NCBI RefSeq assembly: GCF_000005505.3
Contig: NC_016134.3
Location: 31,930,150-31,994,149, forward strand
Direction of reading: 5' to 3'
DNA length: 64,000 nucleotides
DNA from: Brachypodium distachyon
Taxonomy: Eukaryota; Streptophyta; Magnoliopsida; Poales; Poaceae
Part shown: in pieces, positions 1-11,438 of the stretch
Layout of the letters: the number at the start of each line of letters is the position of its first letter
Position numbering within the stretch: the stretch's first letter is position 1
Translations under genes and position numbers: made by a program
The notes under the pieces: model-generated
Told to the model about the DNA's origin: nothing
Database searches by the model: none
The model's input: only the letters and a program-made list of their open reading frames with translations

Positions 1-600
1 GTACACGATGAGAGAGCGAGATAGATAGAATCATGAAAAAAAAGATTGGATGCGGTGTTAACATATTTTTAATATTTAATTTCTCGATGTATCAAATTTG
101 TCAAAATATTGATGTATCTATGTTCAAAAAACATCTAGATACATGTAATATTTCAACAATTAATATGAATCAGAGGGAGTAAATATAAGCTAACGAATCA
201 GAGATGCTGAATTTAAATCGTTCGTGTAAAATCTTAGAGCACAAAACATATAAAAATGTTGAGGAATCAACTTATCTTTAATAAAAATTTAGACGACTTA
301 TGGAGGGCCACAAATTTTATGGGAAGCTTGACAGACAACGGTGAAGAGAACGGTCCAAACCGTGAAAACAAGTTCAAAAAATTCTAAAAAAAATTACAAG
401 TTAAAAGTAAAATAACCAAGTTAAAAAAAACGACAAAACAAACATACGCCGACTGAAAAGTTGGACATGTGGTAGGCCGTGGCAACGCACGGACATTTCC
501 ACCCGTACTTATAAAATGCACGAACTTGTTCCTGGTTGTTTCGACAGTCTGCCCGGAGATAAGGTCCGCCCGCGGAAAAAATCTCACGTTATTTAGCGTC
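1..600. other. AT-rich intergenic start of window, with a MITE-like scrap
   Basis: No credible coding sequence is visible. Around 81-181 an imperfect palindrome, with a GATGTATC-type arm and an AGATACAT-type arm ending in GAGGGAGT, looks like a decayed Stowaway-like miniature element. The remainder is AT-rich sequence without a recognisable signal. Confidence 0.4.
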
Positions 601-628
601 TAGAAAAAGGAAAATCCAACATTACCAG

Positions 629-830
629 GTCTGCTCTCGGCCGCCGCGTAGCCAGCCCGCCAAGCCTCGCGCGTCTGCTATTGGCTGCTGCCGCCGCGTA
701 GCCAGCCCCGCCATGCCCTGCATGTCTGCTCTCGGCTGCCGCCACCGCCGCGTAGCCAGCTGGCCCAGCCCTGCCAAGCCCCGCGCGTCTGCTCTCGCGC
801 GCCGCCGCCGACTTATCTCGCGCGTCTCCG
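629..830 (+). repeat. GC-rich imperfect tandem repeat, about four units
   Basis: A unit beginning GTCTGCTCTCGGC and containing CCGCCGCGTAGCCAG recurs at about 629, 673, 724 and 787, so the spacing grows from 44 to 63 bases. The tract is far more GC-rich than its surroundings. It gives open frames on both strands, but their translations are low-complexity Ala/Arg/Gly peptides. It may be the 5' end of a gene or a GC-rich minisatellite; a coding call is not supported. Confidence 0.5.
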
Positions 831-1238
831 CCGACTGCTCCCACCCAGCACCCGAGACCCGGGAGTTTCCCAGACGCGGCGCACACGGCGCGGGTGCCCT
901 GTCGAGGCGCCGCCCGCCACACTCGCCGCAGACCCATCCACTCATATAATTACTGTAAATTGCTCTGCTTAGTTTACTTCACAACAAAGGAGAGGTTGTT
1001 TGTACATAAAGTCGGTTCCATACTTCCATGGTGTTTAATTTCTAGAAAAGGGTATGCTGGCTTAACCCATCCAGAACTGTGACTGAATCAATTTCTTAAT
1101 TAAATAGATTCTCTGAGTTATATTTTTGTAACACTAAATTTCTTGCTGCAGTTTTCGATGAATAGGGGCTGCATTGATGCATTTACGGCTGTATATTCTT
1201 AAATGAAATATTTGAAACTCAATTTACTTTCTTTGCAG

Positions 1239-1316
1239 AGGGTGTCATCATGGTTATCGAACATCCCGGCACTGCCACAGGCTCTGCCACAATCGCAGGA
1301 ATCATGTTGTTCAAAG
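1239..1316 (+). pseudogene. Isolated exon-like segment, possibly RHIP1-like
   Basis: The segment is bounded by a TTTGCAG acceptor and an AAAG/GTATTT donor. It encodes a 25-residue peptide containing EHPGTATGSATIAGIMLF in one frame. From memory this resembles the small hydrophobic segment of plant RGS1-HXK1-interacting-protein-like proteins; that match is weak. No matching exons could be joined to it nearby, and the LINE fragment at 2-4 kb lies just downstream. It is either an exon of a gene broken by insertions or a captured fragment. Confidence 0.3.
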
Positions 1317-1984
1317 GTATTTCTATTTTCCTTCGAATTTGTTTGCTTTGTGGTGTTCTGTTGGATAAGTTCAAGCTGTTGTATTACAATTAATTGGCTT
1401 TTGTTTGTTATTCACAAAGATATGCGCTACTTTCACGTGGAAGACTTTGTGAAATAAGATACTTGTAGAGGATAATGTTTTTTAGTTGTCAGTGCCAGAT
1501 AATGAACCTCTTTTCTTCCCTGCATCTCAGATGGGAATTAGAATTTTTATTTCATTTTCTCATAGTTGATTGGTATGTCTTGAGATCGCCGTGAACCAGT
1601 TAACTGCATGCAACTTAAATTCTCATGCACAAATCTTTTTTCCCCCTTATAGGTTCAAACGAACCAACTGTACTGTTTTTAGAATATAGGATCGGGTGAA
1701 TTCCATTAAAGCTGCTATGAAATTCAGTTCAAATTATCCAACTTCTAATGGGTAGAGATACCTTCCTAGCATTTCTTGGTACTGAATACAAGGTCGCTGA
1801 TTCAGTGAAAATTTACTCCATGAATGTTGGAAATTTGTGTTGTCTTATATACCACTAAAGTTAGTAAGTCTTATATAATCCAATAGGTAGGACGTATATC
1901 TGTCAGCAAGGAGGTAAGCACTATGTGTCAGTTTAGCTAGCTCGTAATTTATTAAGACCTCTTGACAATGCTATTTTTTTTTCT

Positions 1985-3960
1985 AGAATATGCCTAAGCG
2001 AGGCATATCATTGATTAAAGAAAGAAAGAGTGTGCTGCAGGGCAGCTACATGCCCGAAGGCCCACACAAATGATACAAGAGGATCTACCCAGTGTCTCGC
2101 CACTCAACACCTAAATTACCAAACAAGGGATCGCTAAGCAGGCCAGCAATTTTCCAACACTCCCCTTCCTGTCTAATCGTCTAAAGGATCTTGTTTGCCG
2201 TCCCGACCTCACCTTCAAAGACCACCTTGTTCCGTTGCTTCCAAATGCACCATGTCGTGAGAGTCACAACCGTTGCAAGCTCCTGTCTCTGCTTTCCGAC
2301 GACATTTAACAAGGACCACCATTCAGCCAACTCACTGTTGATTGTTGGCAGCCAGTCCACTTTGTTCCAAGCATTCAGCAGTTGAAACCAAACCTCTCTC
2401 GCCGTCACACAACCAAGGAGGAGATGATCAATTGTCTCTTGTTCTTGATCACACAATGGACATTTCTCAGGATGACCCAAGCCACGCTTGCGCAATCTAT
2501 CCGCAGTCCAACATCGACAACGAATCACTAGCCAAAGGAAACACTTGCACTTAGCAGGCGCCTTGGAATTCAAAATATGGTCATGCCCAGATAACTCAGT
2601 TCTTCCTTCAAAAAGCGCCTGATAGGCAGGTTTGGCCGTGAAGGTTTTCTTAGGAGACCACTTCCAACCGAAGAAATCTTCGCTGTCGGCAGTTTCAGGA
2701 AACACCACTTGTCCCACCCAATGCCACAAGAAGAGAAATTCCGCAATGCCATCAGGAGAAAGATTAGGGTTGATGCACTGGACCTAGGAGTTATTGCGCA
2801 GACCGTTCGCCACTGAAAGATCAATCCGTCCCGCAGGCAATGCAGCAAATAAATTTGGGGCCACCTCCTCGATCCTTCTGCCATCCAACCAAGGGTCATA
2901 CCAGAACCAGGTGTTCATGCCGTTGTGAAGCACCACCCTTGAACCGGCCTCAAATAGATCACGAGAAGCCTGGGGGATATCAAGATCGAAATCAGACCAC
3001 GGTCTTTGCGGATCAACTCGCTGCAACCAGGCCCATTTGGAGCGCAGCGCTGTGTTCAACAACCTGATGTTTGGAAGACCAAGGCCCCCCAGCCGCTTCG
3101 GAGAGCACACCGAGACCCAACTGACAAGGCAGTGGCCGCCCTTCACCTCTTTCCTCCCTTTCCACAGGAATCCACGACATATGTGTTCAATCCCTTCGAT
3201 GATTTTGATCGGCAAATCAATGGACATCATCGAGTAAATTGGCATGGCACATAATTTCGACTTCACAAGCATCAGACAGACCCCTAGAGTGAGGAAGGGC
3301 GCACTCCAAGATTGTAATTTATTCTCCACCTGCTCGACCAAGGCCTTAAGCTGACGCGCAGTCGCCTTGAGAGGTCCCAAAGGTAATCCAAGATAAGTAC
3401 AAGGGAAATCAACAACCTGGCAGTGGACTTCATCTTGAAAAGTTGCCTCTGAGCACCGGAACAACGAATAGGATGTGCCGCACTTTTAGAAAGATTCACC
3501 ACCAAACCTGAGGCCTCCCCAAAATCTGCCAACACAGCCATGCAGGCCTGAAGGTCTTGACATGTTGGCAGAATGAATGTCGCCAGCACATCATCTGCGA
3601 AAATCGAAGTGCGCCGCCGCAGACCACAATCTTCCAACACTCCAGCCTCTGTAGAACAATCCAGAAGATAATTTAGCACGTCCATTGCCAAGACGAAGAG
3701 CATGGGGGACAGTGGATCCCCTTGCTGAAGGACTCTATGATGGGAGATGCATCTGCCCGGGAATCCATTCATGAGCACCTTGGTAGATGCCATAGAAAGA
3801 ATCGCACTAATCCACTCAATCTATTTGCCACCAAAGCCAAGTTTCTGAAGGACATCGATTAGGAACGCCCAATGAAGCGAATCAAAGGCTTTCGTGATAT
3901 CCAACTTCAGAAGAACTGCCACTTTCCGGCTCAGATGAAGTTACCTCGTGGAGCACTTGA
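1985..3960 (-). mobile_element. 5'-truncated LINE fragment (reverse transcriptase to zf-RVT)
   Basis: Read on the minus strand, 3960 to about 3280 encodes a non-LTR reverse transcriptase core with QQGDPLSPMLFVLAMD and the catalytic FADDV box. Downstream, 3464-2784 gives the conserved region with CTYLGLPLG, and 2729-2181 gives the C-terminal zf-RVT zinc-binding domain (CKCFLW, CPLCDQEQETIDHLLLGC). The pieces lie in different frames, so the copy is inactive. Endonuclease and ORF1 are missing, as expected of a copy truncated at its 5' end during target-primed integration. The 3' end is near 1985; I could not define a target-site duplication. Confidence 0.85.
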
Positions 3961-4199
3961 CCATCACGTAGTTATCATGCAGGCAGCTACATCAACCATC
4001 TTGATTATAACTTGTCATCTCTTGCTACTTGGTGATAGCTCTGCACCTACTGAAAAACATGTTTCATTACAGTTCCTTACTTTTTTAGAACAAGAATGAG
4101 CACAGTTATACGAAATACATACGTATATGGTACCTGTAGTCATCAAAAGCAGGGTTGATTTTCTTTAGAAATGATAACAAAATAGATTGATTGTCTAAC

Positions 4200-4890
4200 A
4201 CAAGTTTCCATATTGTAGACCATACTTTCCGGAATCAAAATCCAAGCTGAAGTGAATCTTCTGTCAAATGAAAGTCAAAAATTGATGGTAATATCCTTTC
4301 TTTATTATGAAAAAAATTTCAACTAGGGAATTATAATTTATCTGTAACTCTTGTTAAAATTATTGCATATGGAATCCAGGTCAGTACCTGTCATCCTTAA
4401 GATCATTTTGCTTGCCAATTGCCATGTTTATGCAATAATTGTTTGCTCAAATAAATTGGTCCTAATACTTATAAAGATCTATTTTCTTTAATTTTTCCTA
4501 AGACTGCAGCTATTTTGCATGTATGTCAGTTGCTTCAGATAGCCTGCTAGGACTTCTCTCAGGTTAAAATTTCGTAAATTATTCTTATGTCAATTCTATC
4601 TTCCACGGACATCTGGCAGAGATGAAACCTTAACTGGGCTCCATTTCACTAAGCATGCAATGCCACACCTTTTTCTTACTGCTCCACAAATCTTGATTTT
4701 CTCCGTTTCCATTTTCTTTCATGATATAATTCTATCTGTTCTTTCCTCAAAAAAATAATTCTGTCTGTTCTCAGCTCTTGTGTTGTTACCCATTACAGTT
4801 GTGTGCCTTTGCACGATTTTGAGCACGTGTATAGCTACCTGATGGATCAAATCTCAGTTTTGGTGACTCATATGTTTTTATTTTCTTCTT
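4200..4890. other. AT-rich noncoding stretch
   Basis: No supported gene, RNA or repeat is seen here. The base composition and scattered T-rich tracts resemble intron or decayed intergenic DNA. Confidence 0.4.
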
Positions 4891-5127
4891 GGAACTCCTT
4901 TGTAGCAAGGACTTCAAGAAGGGATGTCCCCTTGTTGTCTGACTTGTCTCGAGGGCAATTGACCTGTACGTCTGGGACTTGCACAGTCTCAGCTTCGAGC
5001 TATCCATCAAGAGATGCAAAAGCTTGCATAGTTACTCTCAAGGACTTTGGATTCGAGGGGTTTGCATAGTTGCACAGTTGCTCTCAAGCTTGCATAGTCT
5101 CAGCAACATCAGCCAATAGAATACGTC

Positions 5128-5340
5128 TTGTTAAAAAAAAGATGCAAAAATGCAAACATCACCGACGAAGAGACAACAAAGATGCTAACGGATCTGCTCA
5201 TCGACGACGCGCAGCTGAGGATGCGCCTAAATTCCGTCATCTGCAATGCTGTAAATACCGCGTTGAAGCCAGAGAAAGAAGACATGGACGGAGTCATCCC
5301 TAGGAAGGGTCCTCGACATCAACTGTTGCTGGATAGATAG
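5128..5340 (+). pseudogene. Unrecognised 70-codon open frame, possible C-terminal exon
   Basis: A lysine-rich peptide with a coherent helical middle (ITDEETTKMLTDLL, AQLRMRLNSV) ends at a TAG at 5338-5340. It reads like the C-terminal exon of a plant protein, but I do not recognise the family. The start given is the first ATG-like codon of the frame and is arbitrary, because an acceptor could lie upstream. A casein kinase fragment follows within 80 bases, so this may be part of a composite of gene scraps. Confidence 0.3.
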
Positions 5341-5417
5341 AAACACTGTATATTCATCTTGCTTTGAATAGTCATATGTTCTCTAAGATTTTATTTATGG
5401 TTCTCATGCTTATGCAG

Positions 5418-5527
5418 ATCAAAAGACTTCAGAATCTCTGTGGTGGTCCAAATATCGTGAAGCTGCTTAATATCTTTTGAGATGGGCATTCAAAGTCACC
5501 AAGCTTGATCTTTGAATATATTAACAC
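5418..5527 (+). pseudogene. Casein kinase 2 alpha subunit exon fragment
   Basis: Directly after a TTATGCAG acceptor, one frame reads IKRLQNLCGGPNIVKLLNI and continues with SLIFEYINT. From memory this matches kinase subdomains IV-V of plant casein kinase II alpha subunits (QNLCGGPNIVKLL, then SLIFEY). An in-frame TGA interrupts it where the family has arginine, consistent with CGA to TGA. No other kinase exon could be found around it, so it is a single captured or relict exon and not a working kinase gene. Confidence 0.75.
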
Positions 5528-6206
5528 AATCAAATATATAATGTTCCAATTTTGAGGGACAATACATTTATAAAGCAAAATTCAATTTAGACCGGAGGTA
5601 GTGGTACTTGGTTATGTGGTGACCCCAACAATATCCTACTTGCTTATGTAAATTCCAGTGTGCAACTCTTTGGCTTTATTGGATCTCTCCTTATCTCAAA
5701 TATTTCTTTTGAAGAATTATAAGCATGTTCACTGTTTCATTTTTTTTCAGTTTACTGCATTCAGTATTCTACTTCCAAATTAAAACATTACAAATGGATC
5801 GCCCGTTCAGCCGTAAAATATGAGAAGTGAACTAAGGTAGTAGATTAGAATTAGGTTTAAATTCCCTTTTCTCTGTATATTAGTCTTTATATGTATATAA
5901 ATATATATGCGGTCTATGTATAAATGTCTAACTAATGATTTCCTCTTACAAAACACACATTGTATGCATGCTGCTGAACATCAGGCAATTAAATTAAATT
6001 AAATTAATCACCAGCTGGCGCTGCGCGCATGCATGCATGGAACGATCGAGTGGTTAGGCTGGCTTGATGGCGGTTGATTAATGTGGGGAACTAAATCTAA
6101 TTAAGCAGCAGTATTGTAGACACACCAAATTGGGTCGAGAAGCTATGTACCGACCGCCTCAGAGATGGATGAACAAGAAGCGCGGCTCATCGTTTGCCAT
6201 GCTTAG

Positions 6207-6226
6207 CTGCTGCTGCTGCTGCTGCA
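6207..6226 (+). repeat. (GCT)n microsatellite in the GDSL promoter
   Basis: An uninterrupted run of about six GCT triplets lies roughly 20 bases upstream of the TATA element of the GDSL gene. Upstream, at about 6027-6040, sits a short CATGCATGCATG stretch containing RY-type CATGCA motifs. Confidence 0.7.
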
Positions 6227-6240
6227 TGCGAGATCTCTAT

Positions 6241-6248
6241 CTATAAAT
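6241..6248 (+). promoter_or_regulatory. TATA box of the GDSL gene
   Basis: CTATAAAT stands about 105 bases upstream of the chosen start codon, which would place transcription start near 6270-6280 and leave a 5' UTR of about 70-75 bases. That UTR contains an out-of-frame ATG at 6304. Confidence 0.6.
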
Positions 6249-6346
6249 TTCAAGCAGAGATTAACACACACCACGGCAAGAAGGCACGCAACCTGAAAAA
6301 CCCATGCAGTGCAGTCCTCCTTTCTTGGATTTAGACTCGCAACGCC

Positions 6347-7655
6347 ATGCTAATCTCCACCCTGTTAGTCTCCGTCCTCGCCCATGCCTACGCCATTATT
6401 CCGGCCAATGCTTTTGCTGCTGCTCGAGACAAGGTCCCCGCGCCGGCGGTATTTGCATTCGGCGATTCCACCGTGGACACCGGCAACAACAACTTCATCC
6501 AGACCGTGGCCCGGGGCAACTACCCGCCTTACGGGCGGGACTACGCCGGAGGGGTGGCCACCGGCCGGTTCTCCAACGGCCGCCTCTCCGCCGACTTTGT
6601 CTCCGATGCCCTGGGCCTTTCGCCATCCCTGCCGGCCTACCTAGACCCGGCCCACACCATCCACCATCTCGCCTCAGGCGTCAGCTTCGCCTCCGCTGGC
6701 GCAGGCCTGGATAATATAACCTCGCAAATCATGGTACTCCTAATTAATTAACTCCCGCAAATCAATTTATTTATTTCGAGTTCAATTATCTGCCGTCTAA
6801 TTTTGATTATTGGGTGCATTAATTGCAGTCAGCAATGACCTTGAGCCAGCAGATAGACCACTTCAGGGAGTACACGGAGAAGCTGAAACGTGCCAAAGGC
6901 GAGGCGGCCGCGCGGCACATCATAAGCCACGCGCTCTACGTCTTCAGCATCGGCAGCAGCGACTTCCTGCAGAACTATCTCGTCTTCCCCGTCAGGGGCT
7001 ACAGGTTCTCCTTGCCAGAGTACCAGGCGTATCTCGTCGCCGCCGCCGAGGCCGCCGTGCGCGCCGTGCACAAGCTCGGCGGTCGCGCGGTGAAGCTCGT
7101 CGGGCTGCCGCCGCTGGGGTGCCTGCCGTTGGAGAGGGCAGTGAACCTCCGCAGGCCCGGGGACTGCAACGAGATGCACAACATGGTGGCCATGAGCTTC
7201 AATGGCAGGCTCGTCAGGCTTGTTGCCAAGCTCAACTGGGAGCTGGCAGGGGCGCGGCTCGTGTATGTCGACCAGTACACTCTGCTCTCAGCTATCATTG
7301 CCAAGCCATGGGAGTACGGTCAGTGGACTGCTACATAATCTTAATGCATTACTCACGCTCAATAATATGTGTTGTCGAGATTAATAATCGATCGATCCCT
7401 TAATTATGCAGCATTTGACTTGGTCTATTTTGAATTTTGATGGATCCACCTGCTGCAGGCTTTGAGAATTCAGTGCGAGGATGTTGTGGCACTGGGTATG
7501 TGGAGACAGGGGTGCTATGCAGCTTGGACAGCGCGTTGACGTGCGGCAATGCCGATAACTACGTCTTCTTCGATGCCGTCCATCCATCAGAAAGGACGTA
7601 CAAGATCATAGCCGGCGCGATCGTAAATGCAACAACGTCGCACTTATTTCACTGA
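6347..7655 (+). CDS. GDSL-type esterase/lipase, 3 exons, 357 aa
   Basis: Exons are 6347-6733, 6829-7318 and 7459-7655; all junctions are GT-AG and the frame closes to a 357-residue protein, normal for plant SGNH/GDSL hydrolases. Residues 1-26 form a hydrophobic secretion signal, so the enzyme probably acts in the cell wall or apoplast, hydrolysing esters of lipids or cutin-like substrates. Block I is FGDSTVDTGNNN with nucleophile Ser41; block II is GVSFASAGAG; block V supplies Asp331 and His334 in FDAVHPSE. Block III, normally GxND, reads IGSSDF (residues 170-175): Ser173 replaces the oxyanion-hole Asn. The start at 6347 was chosen over the ATG at 6304 because only it leads into the signal peptide and enzyme. 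The coding exons are GC-rich, as in many grass genes. The exact substrate cannot be told. Confidence 0.93.
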
Positions 7656-7800
7656 TCGACATAAATCTGTCTCTGAATTCAACAAAGACAGTGGTCTTTG
7701 AGAAATTTGACAAACGCAGAAATTAATCGTGTTCTCAGTTCCAGGGGTGATTTTAATTCTAGCAGTTGCCTCTTGAGATTCATGTGCTACAAGAAAATGA

Positions 7801-8322
7801 AGGGCATTGGATCTCACCTCTTAAGATGTACGGAGTACAGTACTGGAGTACTTGTTTAGTTTGTCAATTTTGGTGGCCATATAATCAGAGATTAAGCCAT
7901 AATTTTGTCTTTTTTGAGATCTAGGCCTATGATAAAAATGTCAAGCAACGCCAGGCACAAATGTCGAACAAGTCCGAAAAAGAAAGAAAAAAACCCGAGG
8001 TCTTCTGCCTCGCGACAGTGACTCCACCAATCTGGGACAAACCTTACAAGTGATCGAAGGGCACTCAATCTCACCTCTTAAGATGTAAGCCGCGCCAATC
8101 TTTATGTAATGAGCGAGTACTGTTTAGTTTGTCAATTTTGGTGGCCATACAATCAGAGATTACGCCATAATTTTGTCTTTTTTGAGATCCAGGCCTATGA
8201 TAGAAAAAAGTCAAGCAACGTCAGGCACAAATGTAGAACAAGTCGACCGGAAAAAAAGCTCGAGGTCATCTGCTTCGCGAAAGTGATTCCACCAATCTAG
8301 GAAAATCTTATAAGTGACTCAA
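7801..8322. repeat. Direct tandem duplication, two units of about 257-265 bp
   Basis: Unit 1 (about 7801-8057) and unit 2 (about 8058-8322) both run from AGGGCA-TCTCACCTCTTAAGATGTA through TTTAGTTTGTCAATTTTGG and AGGCCTATGAT to a CCACCAATCT-G-A segment near their ends. They differ by scattered substitutions and small indels. No coding potential is convincing. The repeat lies 150 bases after the GDSL stop codon, so unit 1 may fall in its 3' UTR. Confidence 0.8.
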
Positions 8323-8369
8323 ATAAAAAAGAAGAAGTAAACAACTCCTAGGCAAACATTTGGGAAGAA

Positions 8370-9480
8370 CTTGTCACACGTGCACCGACGATGACGAGTC
8401 CAATTGTAAGTCAATCTTGGGATTTTCATCCCCAAAGCCGAACTTTGAGTCATCACCTTCAGCAAGGCCACAAAGCAAGCACGTCAACTTTGCCTCCTCA
8501 TAGAGCTTCTGTTTCTGCCGGAGTATGCGTATACATGTCGTCCTAGCCATCACTGCCATCGATTCCTCTACTGGTTGACGACATATCGCTAGCCGAATAC
8601 CGCTGGATGAGGTGCTGGAAGCAGTAGACGTCCCATACCGCCCTGCTTCCGGCCCTGCACCACCTTTGATCGACCTCATGTGGGATCAAAGAGACGTCAT
8701 CCGGATGACACCAACTACAGATTAGGAAGACGACTTCGAATGAGAGGCCTCGTGTATCACCTACCGAGATGGATCGAACCTGATCAGAGATAGAGGGGGG
8801 GTCCCATACTGCCACCAGCCTTAGAAGCTCCGCGGTCCAAGAAGGTTGCGTTCCACACCACCACAGTCCTCAGAAGCGACACGGATGTGAAGGCCAACAC
8901 CATATCAAGATCCGGCCGCCGCGTCGTCCTCACGACCACAGCCAGCAGCTGCTGTAGAATCAGGGCCGCCCGTGTTCCCTATCGCCATCGCCTCCATCGG
9001 AACAGCCAGGTCAGCATGCCAAAGCCGCAAACTTCTCAACACGGTTGGCCGCCCGAGGAGCAACCAGATCTACCACAACCCTATCCCTTATCGTCGCCAC
9101 GCTGCAACGCCATCGGTGTAGAAAAAAGCCTCGCCGCTGCGGTCCTTGTGGGCCTCGCGGGCTTTCGTGGTGGCTCTATCACCAATGAGCAATTCTTCGG
9201 AGTTTAGTACGGTTCATTTGTTTTTCTCTTTTAAATTCTTTCCAATTATAGTTTCGTTTGGACTTGAGAATGAAAATTTGCATGTTTTATAAAATATCAC
9301 TTCTCTACCATGTGATTTTATTTTTATTTAAACATTTTGCGTGTAGTTTGTGCTGAATTCACCCAGTTTATACCAAAATTTAGCAAAAATCCCGTCAAAC
9401 TAATAACGCAATGGCAATTTTCTGAAATAATCAGGAAAACATAAAATAAATAAATCTGTAAGGAATTAGATAGGCTAAAA
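8370..9480. other. Gene-free interval between GDSL and OEP16-3 genes
   Basis: Open frames of about 90-106 codons occur on both strands (8543-8815 minus, 8887-9207 plus). They lack recognisable domains and have compositions typical of chance frames in a moderately GC-rich repeat. I see no terminal repeats. It may be a decayed transposon, but nothing proves it. Confidence 0.35.
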
Positions 9481-9529
9481 AAGGGCACGCTAATCTTCTT
9501 GCGGCGCAAGCTGTCTCGCCGCACGGAGG

Positions 9530-9690
9530 GACCGGGGCCCCTTCAAGAGCTCCCACCTCCCACCTCCAAACTTCCGCAACGACGAGAAGAAGAACCCGGA
9601 GGAGAACCGAAAGGAACCCGGAAGAAACACGGGAGAGAAGGCAAAGAGGTTGGTGCTACCCTATCTGTTCCACGCCCGCGCGTACGCTAG
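9530..9690 (+). other. Probable 5' UTR exon region of the OEP16-3 gene
   Basis: A purine-rich block (repeated GGAGGA, GAAGAAG and AACCCGGA) is followed by a long AT-rich stretch up to an ATCAG acceptor at 11419, just before the start codon at 11439. This is the usual layout of a grass gene with a long 5' UTR intron. It is inferred from composition and position only; the donor is not fixed (AAAGAG/GTTGGT near 9650 is one option). Confidence 0.35.
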
Positions 9691-10663
9691 TCCTTCTTGA
9701 TCGATCCCGAGATTTTGATTGCGCTATCGCTGCTAGCGGCTTTATTGGTCCGTTCTTTCGCCCCCAATTTGGTGACGGTTTCATCGGCGTTGGTCCAAAA
9801 GCTTGGGATTCTTGGAGATACGCGGGATAGCGATGAAGCAGCCTTCGACTGCGATTGATTTGAATGTGTAAATGCTCGTGTTGTTCTTGTTCTTAGTTTC
9901 GGGCTATTTTAGGCGACTTGCTGCAGGATAAGGAGTACATTAGGGTAAGTGGGAGCTTTCGTTAGCGTACTGGAACCTGTTCGAATCTATGAATCCATGC
10001 TTCCTTCTTTTGCAGTATGGAAAATATTTATTGGGCTTCGACCATACACAAAATATTTTATACCCCTGCGTTAATCGGGATATACCAGCGATGAGTTTGA
10101 CGATGAACGACTTACGATACTTTTTAGTTCCAAACTTGGATTCTCCATGCTTTTGTGCTCAGTTGACTTTTGTGTATGGTATAATTTCCTCTTACGCTTT
10201 TAACATACATGGTATACTTCCCCGCAAAAAAAATAAAAATACATGGTATACTTGGATCATCCATTTGTTATGCAATGTCTTGCCTGTTTCATGCACTTAA
10301 TTTGCTCTGTCGCTTTTGAAATTTTGATAGCCTTATGCATTATTTCCATGTTGATGGTATTGATACAATTAATAGGCTCAGTTTCTCAGTCAGATTACCA
10401 ATATGTAATCACATACAGTGGATATTGTATTTTTGTGAATGTCTATTGCATTTGTGGGCATCAAATTGTTCTTCCTGTTTGATATGAACTAATTCTGATA
10501 AAATCGAATGATATTTCTGGTTTGTTGTTACTGCACTTTTTTTAATGTGCAGGAGCATGATCTGGTACCATGTAGAGTTTTCATTTCACTTCAAACTTCT
10601 AATGGCGAGTCAATTTTCTCAAACTACCAATCCTAAGTTTAGCAGAATTAAGAACAATGCTTC

Positions 10664-10722
10664 TCCCTCCGGCCGGAATTACTTGTCGCAGATTTAGTAC
10701 AAAGTCATACGGAGGGAGTACT
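10664..10722. repeat. Stowaway-like MITE remnant, 59 bp
   Basis: CTCCCTCCGGCCGGAATTAC opens the element and CGGAGGGAGTAC closes it, the typical termini of short Stowaway-like elements in grasses. The internal arm is partly lost. A fuller relative with the same ACTTGTCGC core lies at 34998-35070. Confidence 0.65.
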
Positions 10723-11438
10723 ATGGAGTATAATTTTGTGTACTAGAGATATTATTGTCAATGTCAGATAATGTTGATGAAGAAACATTAGCCTGTAGTT
10801 TCAATGCATCTGTAAACGTGAATGATACTGATACTAGTAGAAATTGATGCTTTACTAAGGGTCATTCTGGATATTGGGGGTTTGCTGAGGATGAAATAAT
10901 GAAAGTCGTACGCTCATTCATCCAGGTTCAGGGAAGGAAAAGAGCATGCCCAAATTGAATGATTATGGGCTTTTCAGAATTGTACCTGTGAATCATTACT
11001 ACTGAGAAGTTGAGATTGTCATGTTCTGTGTACTGGAAGGTGTCAGTTTCTGGTCAATGTGTGTTGCACACACATAGTATGAATGCTGTCAACTCCTCCT
11101 GCTAATTAGGTTCTAAAATTTTGTCTGTCTTATGATAACTTGAGAGCTGTTTGACTGTTTCCATGTTCTCGACCTCTTTTTCCTATAGCATTTCAGTTTT
11201 TTCACAAGTTCAATGTATAATGCTTTTGAAGCCAAATATAAACATGGTAGTTTAATGTTGTTGAATAGTAGATGAGTATGGTTTGTTGCTGCCATAATTT
11301 TGTTAACCTTGTTCTTAATCAACTTAATTAATGCATTTCTTGGTTGTTCGAGTATTGTAAATTTCATTCACTAAACTACCCTGATTTCTCACAGTTCTGC
11401 TGCATTTTGTTTTAATCAGTTTCTGATTTCCAAGGAAC

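Noticed and set aside
593..949. Overlapping open frames of 78-114 codons on both strands in the GC-rich tract
   Set aside because: They are low-complexity Ala/Arg/Gly translations of a tandem repeat; high GC removes stop codons in all frames. No domain or splice context supports them.
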